From: Bacillota bacterium
GTDB lineage: Bacteria; Bacillota; Clostridia; Clostridiales; Clostridiaceae
Assembly: GCA_023424785.1 (NCBI GenBank)
Contig: JAFADP010000090.1
Location: 1 to 34,202, forward strand
Reading direction: 5' to 3'
DNA length: 34,202 nt
Part shown: positions 32,238 to 34,202 of the stretch, piece after piece
Position numbering within the stretch: position 1 is the stretch's first letter
Layout of the letters: each line of letters starts with the position of its first letter
Position numbers and translations under genes: made by a program
The notes under the pieces: generated by a model
What the model was told of the DNA's origin: nothing
Database searches by the model: none
What the model saw: only the letters and a program-made list of their open reading frames with translations

Positions 32238-32780
32238 ATGGGGAGCAGTAATTTAAAAAAAATACTTATAGCTACTATAATACTTATAGTATTAGGACTA
32301 GCAGGCTGCAAATACTTTGTAGGTGGAAACACTAAAGGTTATGAAGAAGCAATTGAGAATGTGTGTGATGCCATTGAGAAGAGTGATATGGACAAGTATT
32401 CTGAATGTATGGAAAAATCATATCTAGCATATGATTCAAGTCAATTAGAAACAATAAAATTTACAGAAGCAGCAGCAATTACAGCATTAAAAAGCGCATA
32501 TGGAGATAATCTAGACATATCAATTGATGTTACAGAAACAAATGATCTTATGAAAAGCGCAAAAGAAAAAGGAGAAGAACAACTTGAAAAATTAATTACT
32601 ATAACAGGTATGGCTAAAGATGAAGTAGATGAATTATATTCAATTAAATATAATTATAAAGTAAAAGGTAGTACAAGTTCAACAACAGGAGATAGTATTA
32701 TGATGGTTGTTGAGAGTGATGATAAGTGGTATGTATTAGATGACGTTGCAGTAACACTTTATATGGGAATAGAAGAATAA
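32238..32780 (+). CDS. Lipoprotein of unknown function
   Basis: 180 residues with a type II signal peptide: basic start, hydrophobic core LIATIILIVLG, lipobox LAGC with Cys24. The mature part resembles short NTF2-like or DUF4878-type extracellular domains: helical segment GYEEAIENVCDAIEKSDMDKY, a mid helix, then strands ending DSIMMVVESDDKWYVLDD, where the Asp-Lys-Trp-Tyr-Val pattern is common to this fold. That comparison is by eye. ATG follows AAAAGGGG. Own promoter and terminator; it lies just before tRNA cluster 2. Confidence 0.75.
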   Translation: MGSSNLKKILIATIILIVLGLAGCKYFVGGNTKGYEEAIENVCDAIEKSDMDKYSECMEKSYLAYDSSQLETIKFTEAAAITALKSAYGDNLDISIDVTETNDLMKSAKEKGEEQLEKLITITGMAKDEVDELYSIKYNYKVKGSTSSTTGDSIMMVVESDDKWYVLDDVAVTLYMGIEE

Positions 32781-32789
32781 ATGTAAATA

Positions 32790-32826
32790 AAAAGTCAAAG
32801 TATGGTGTATAAATACTTTGACTTTT
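32790..32826 (+). terminator. Terminator after the lipoprotein gene
   Basis: AAAAGTCAAAGTA / TACTTTGACTTTT, perfect 13 bp, loop of 11. Confidence 0.88.
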
Positions 32827-32888
32827 GTCGTCTAAAGACATAAAAGTTACTAAAAATAAAAAAAATAAAGAAAAATATAAAAAACCCC

Positions 32889-32917
32889 TTTACAAGCTTT
32901 AAAAAGTATAGTATTAT
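32889..32917 (+). promoter_or_regulatory. Promoter of tRNA cluster 2
   Basis: TTTACA (32889-32894), 17 bases, TATTAT (32912-32917), again after an A-rich tract. Both tRNA transcripts begin with a related GGA(A)GTCAGCTG leader shortly after the -10. Confidence 0.8.
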
Positions 32918-32948
32918 ATCGGAGTCAGCTGTTTTACATCTTAGTCAA

Positions 32949-33023
32949 GGCTCCTTGGTCAAGCGGTTAAGACACCACCCTTTCACGGTGGTAACAGGGG
33001 TTCGATTCCCCTAGGAGTCACCA
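32949..33023 (+). tRNA. tRNA-Glu (UUC)
   Basis: 75 bases with CCA, sequence-identical to the copy at 27529. Confidence 0.97.
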
Positions 33024-33037
33024 TGAAAAATTAATGT

Positions 33038-33111
33038 GCAGGTATCGTATATCGGTAATACTCCAGCCTTCCAAGCTGGAAAGGTGGGTTCGATTCCCAC
33101 TACCTGCTCCA
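33038..33111 (+). tRNA. tRNA-Gly (UCC), copy 1
   Basis: 74 bases with CCA, anticodon TCC, identical to the copy at 27618. Confidence 0.97.
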
Positions 33112-33278
33112 TAATATCTTTAAGATATATTGTTTAAATAAGATAAAAAAATAATATGCAGGTATCGTATATCGGTAATACTCCAGCCTTCCAAGCTGGA
33201 AAGGTGGGTTCGATTCCCACTACCTGCTCCATAATATCTTTGAGATATATTGTTTAAATAAGATGAAAAATTTAATAT
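33112..33278 (+). repeat. Tandem duplication unit of tRNA-Gly plus spacer
   Basis: The spacers 33112-33157 and 33232-33278 are nearly the same (AATATCTTTRAGATATATTG, then TTTAAATAAGAT), differing at a few bases. With the tRNA they form repeat units of 120 and 121 bases, so copies 2 and 3 arose by tandem duplication. Confidence 0.85.
33158..33231 (+). tRNA. tRNA-Gly (UCC), copy 2
   Basis: 74 bases with CCA; identical to copies 1 and 3. Confidence 0.97.
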
Positions 33279-33352
33279 GCAGGTATCGTATATCGGTAAT
33301 ACTCCAGCCTTCCAAGCTGGAAAGGTGGGTTCGATTCCCACTACCTGCTCCA
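33279..33352 (+). tRNA. tRNA-Gly (UCC), copy 3
   Basis: 74 bases with CCA; identical to copies 1 and 2. Confidence 0.97.
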
Positions 33353-33372
33353 TTAATATCTTTGAACAATAT

Positions 33373-33448
33373 GGTTTACTAGCTCAGTCGGTAGAGCACT
33401 TGACTTTTAATCAAGGTGTCCGGGGTTCGATTCCCCGGTAAGCCACCA
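33373..33448 (+). tRNA. tRNA-Lys (UUU)
   Basis: 76 bases with CCA, identical to the copy at 27794. Confidence 0.97.
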
Positions 33449-33456
33449 AAGATATG

Positions 33457-33493
33457 AAAAAAGACTTTAATGTAAAATTAAAGTCTTTTTTTT
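33457..33493 (+). terminator. Terminator of tRNA cluster 2
   Basis: AAAAAAGACTTTAAT with ATTAAAGTCTTTTTT, perfect stem, loop of 5, long T run. Confidence 0.92.
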
Positions 33494-33564
33494 ATAACAT
33501 GAACTATAATTATAAAATATTTAATATAATAAAATGATGAGTTTTATTATAAGGGGGTAAACAA

Positions 33565-34202
33565 ATGAAAAAATTAACGTTAGTTTTAGCTATGTTACTA
33601 TTATCATTTTCTTTAGTTGGATGTGGAAATAGCATAGTAAAAAAATCAATTGAAAAAGCACAAGTAGAAATAAATAATAGAGAATATGAAAAAGCACTAG
33701 TATCATTAGAGCTAGCTTTAGATGAAGATAAAGATAATAAAATAGCAAATACACTTTATAATATAATTAATACTTATAAAGAATCAAAAGTATTAATGGA
33801 AGAAAATAAACTTAATGAAGCTAAAGAAAAAATAGATAGTATAGATGATTCATATAAAGAATACAAAATAAAAGAAGATATAGAAGCTTTAAAAGAAAGT
33901 ATAGAAGCTAGAATGAAAGAAATAGATGAAATTAATAAACAAATTAATGAGCTTCAGGAATTGATTAATGAAGAGAGCTATAATGATGCAACTACAATGT
34001 TAAAAGAATTATTAAATAAAAATATCACTAGTGAACAATCATTAAAATTAGAAGAACTGAATGGATTAATAGAAGAAGGAATTGCTAAAATCCAAGCAGT
34101 AGAAGAAGCTAAAAGAAGAGAAGAAGAAGCTAAAAGAATAGAAGAAGAAAAAAATAGAGAACTTACACAAAGTGAAGCAATAGAATTAATAAAAAAAGAA
34201 GA
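33565..34202 (+). CDS. Lipoprotein with TPR-like and coiled-coil regions (3'-truncated by window edge)
   Basis: ATG at 33565 after AAGGGGG; open to the window end, 212 residues visible. Type II signal peptide with lipobox LVGC and lipidated Cys20. The next 60 residues (AQVEINNREYEKALVSLELA, then NKIANTLYNIINTYKES) have the helix-turn-helix spacing of tetratricopeptide-like repeats; later parts are highly charged coiled coil (EEAKRREEEAKRIEEEKNRE). The start of a new domain (ELTQSEAIELIKKE) is seen at the edge. Surface-anchored protein of unknown function; similar coiled-coil lipoproteins in clostridia often carry a C-terminal domain not visible here. Confidence 0.8.
   Translation, partial: MKKLTLVLAMLLLSFSLVGCGNSIVKKSIEKAQVEINNREYEKALVSLELALDEDKDNKIANTLYNIINTYKESKVLMEENKLNEAKEKIDSIDDSYKEYKIKEDIEALKESIEARMKEIDEINKQINELQELINEESYNDATTMLKELLNKNITSEQSLKLEELNGLIEEGIAKIQAVEEAKRREEEAKRIEEEKNRELTQSEAIELIKKE

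Noticed and set aside
33120..33353. Minus-strand ORF with a repeated GIEPTFPAWKAG motif
   Set aside because: It is the antisense of the tandem tRNA-Gly genes; such frames are a known source of false proteins in databases.

Overview
The window is AT-rich (by eye about 28-30% GC) and reads like a spore-forming low-GC Firmicute of the Clostridium sensu stricto type. This rests on AGA/TTA/ATA-dominated codon use, strong AGGAGG-type ribosome binding sites, the ftsK-rimO-pgsA-recA-rny-spoVS gene order, an HPr carrying both His15 and Ser46, and a near-consensus sigma-H promoter in front of spoVS. I cannot name the species. I see no transposase, integrase, CRISPR array or rRNA.

Layout. (1) 1-9.7 kb is conserved core: the 3' part of an FtsK/SpoIIIE translocase, rimO, pgsA, SOS-regulated recA, rny (RNase Y), spoVS, ptsH (HPr) and purB; most genes from recA on have their own promoter and terminator. 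(2) 9.9-13.3 kb is accessory: an amino-acid permease, a degenerate Nudix-like protein preceded by an octamer repeat, an amidase-domain gene with no usable start codon, a small phage-tail-like protein and a two-helix membrane protein. (3) 13.4-20.2 kb holds an ftsH protease gene, then an AraC-type regulator divergent from a three-gene operon (GH31 alpha-glucosidase, nucleotidyltransferase, sugar acetyltransferase). (4) 20.2-24.3 kb is a metQ-metN-metI transporter operon ending in an FAD-linked 2-hydroxyacid oxidase. (5) 24.3-25.6 kb is a fluoride (crcB) riboswitch with an intrinsic terminator in front of a cation:proton antiporter. (6) 25.6-27.4 kb, minus strand: a cold-shock protein, a secreted leucine-rich-repeat protein whose transcript starts with an 18-bp perfect hairpin, and a small acidic protein. 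(7) 27.5-33.5 kb: two related tRNA clusters (Glu-Gly-Arg-Lys and Glu-Gly-Gly-Gly-Lys) enclose an M42 aminopeptidase, a Crp/Fnr regulator, a beta-propeller protein, a BFD-type [2Fe-2S] protein and a lipoprotein. (8) The window ends inside a second, coiled-coil lipoprotein gene.

Functional threads. The core block combines chromosome segregation, DNA repair, membrane lipid synthesis, RNA decay and sporulation. HPr would link sugar status to carbon catabolite control. The GH31 operon probably handles an intracellular alpha-glucoside and may acetylate spilled sugars. The met operon may import methionine or a related 2-hydroxy acid and oxidise it. The riboswitch-antiporter unit is a fluoride-stress response. 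I found no wholly unprecedented multi-gene system. The best leads are the start-less amidase, the met transporter-oxidase operon, the LRR gene with its 5' hairpin, and the duplicated tRNA clusters.
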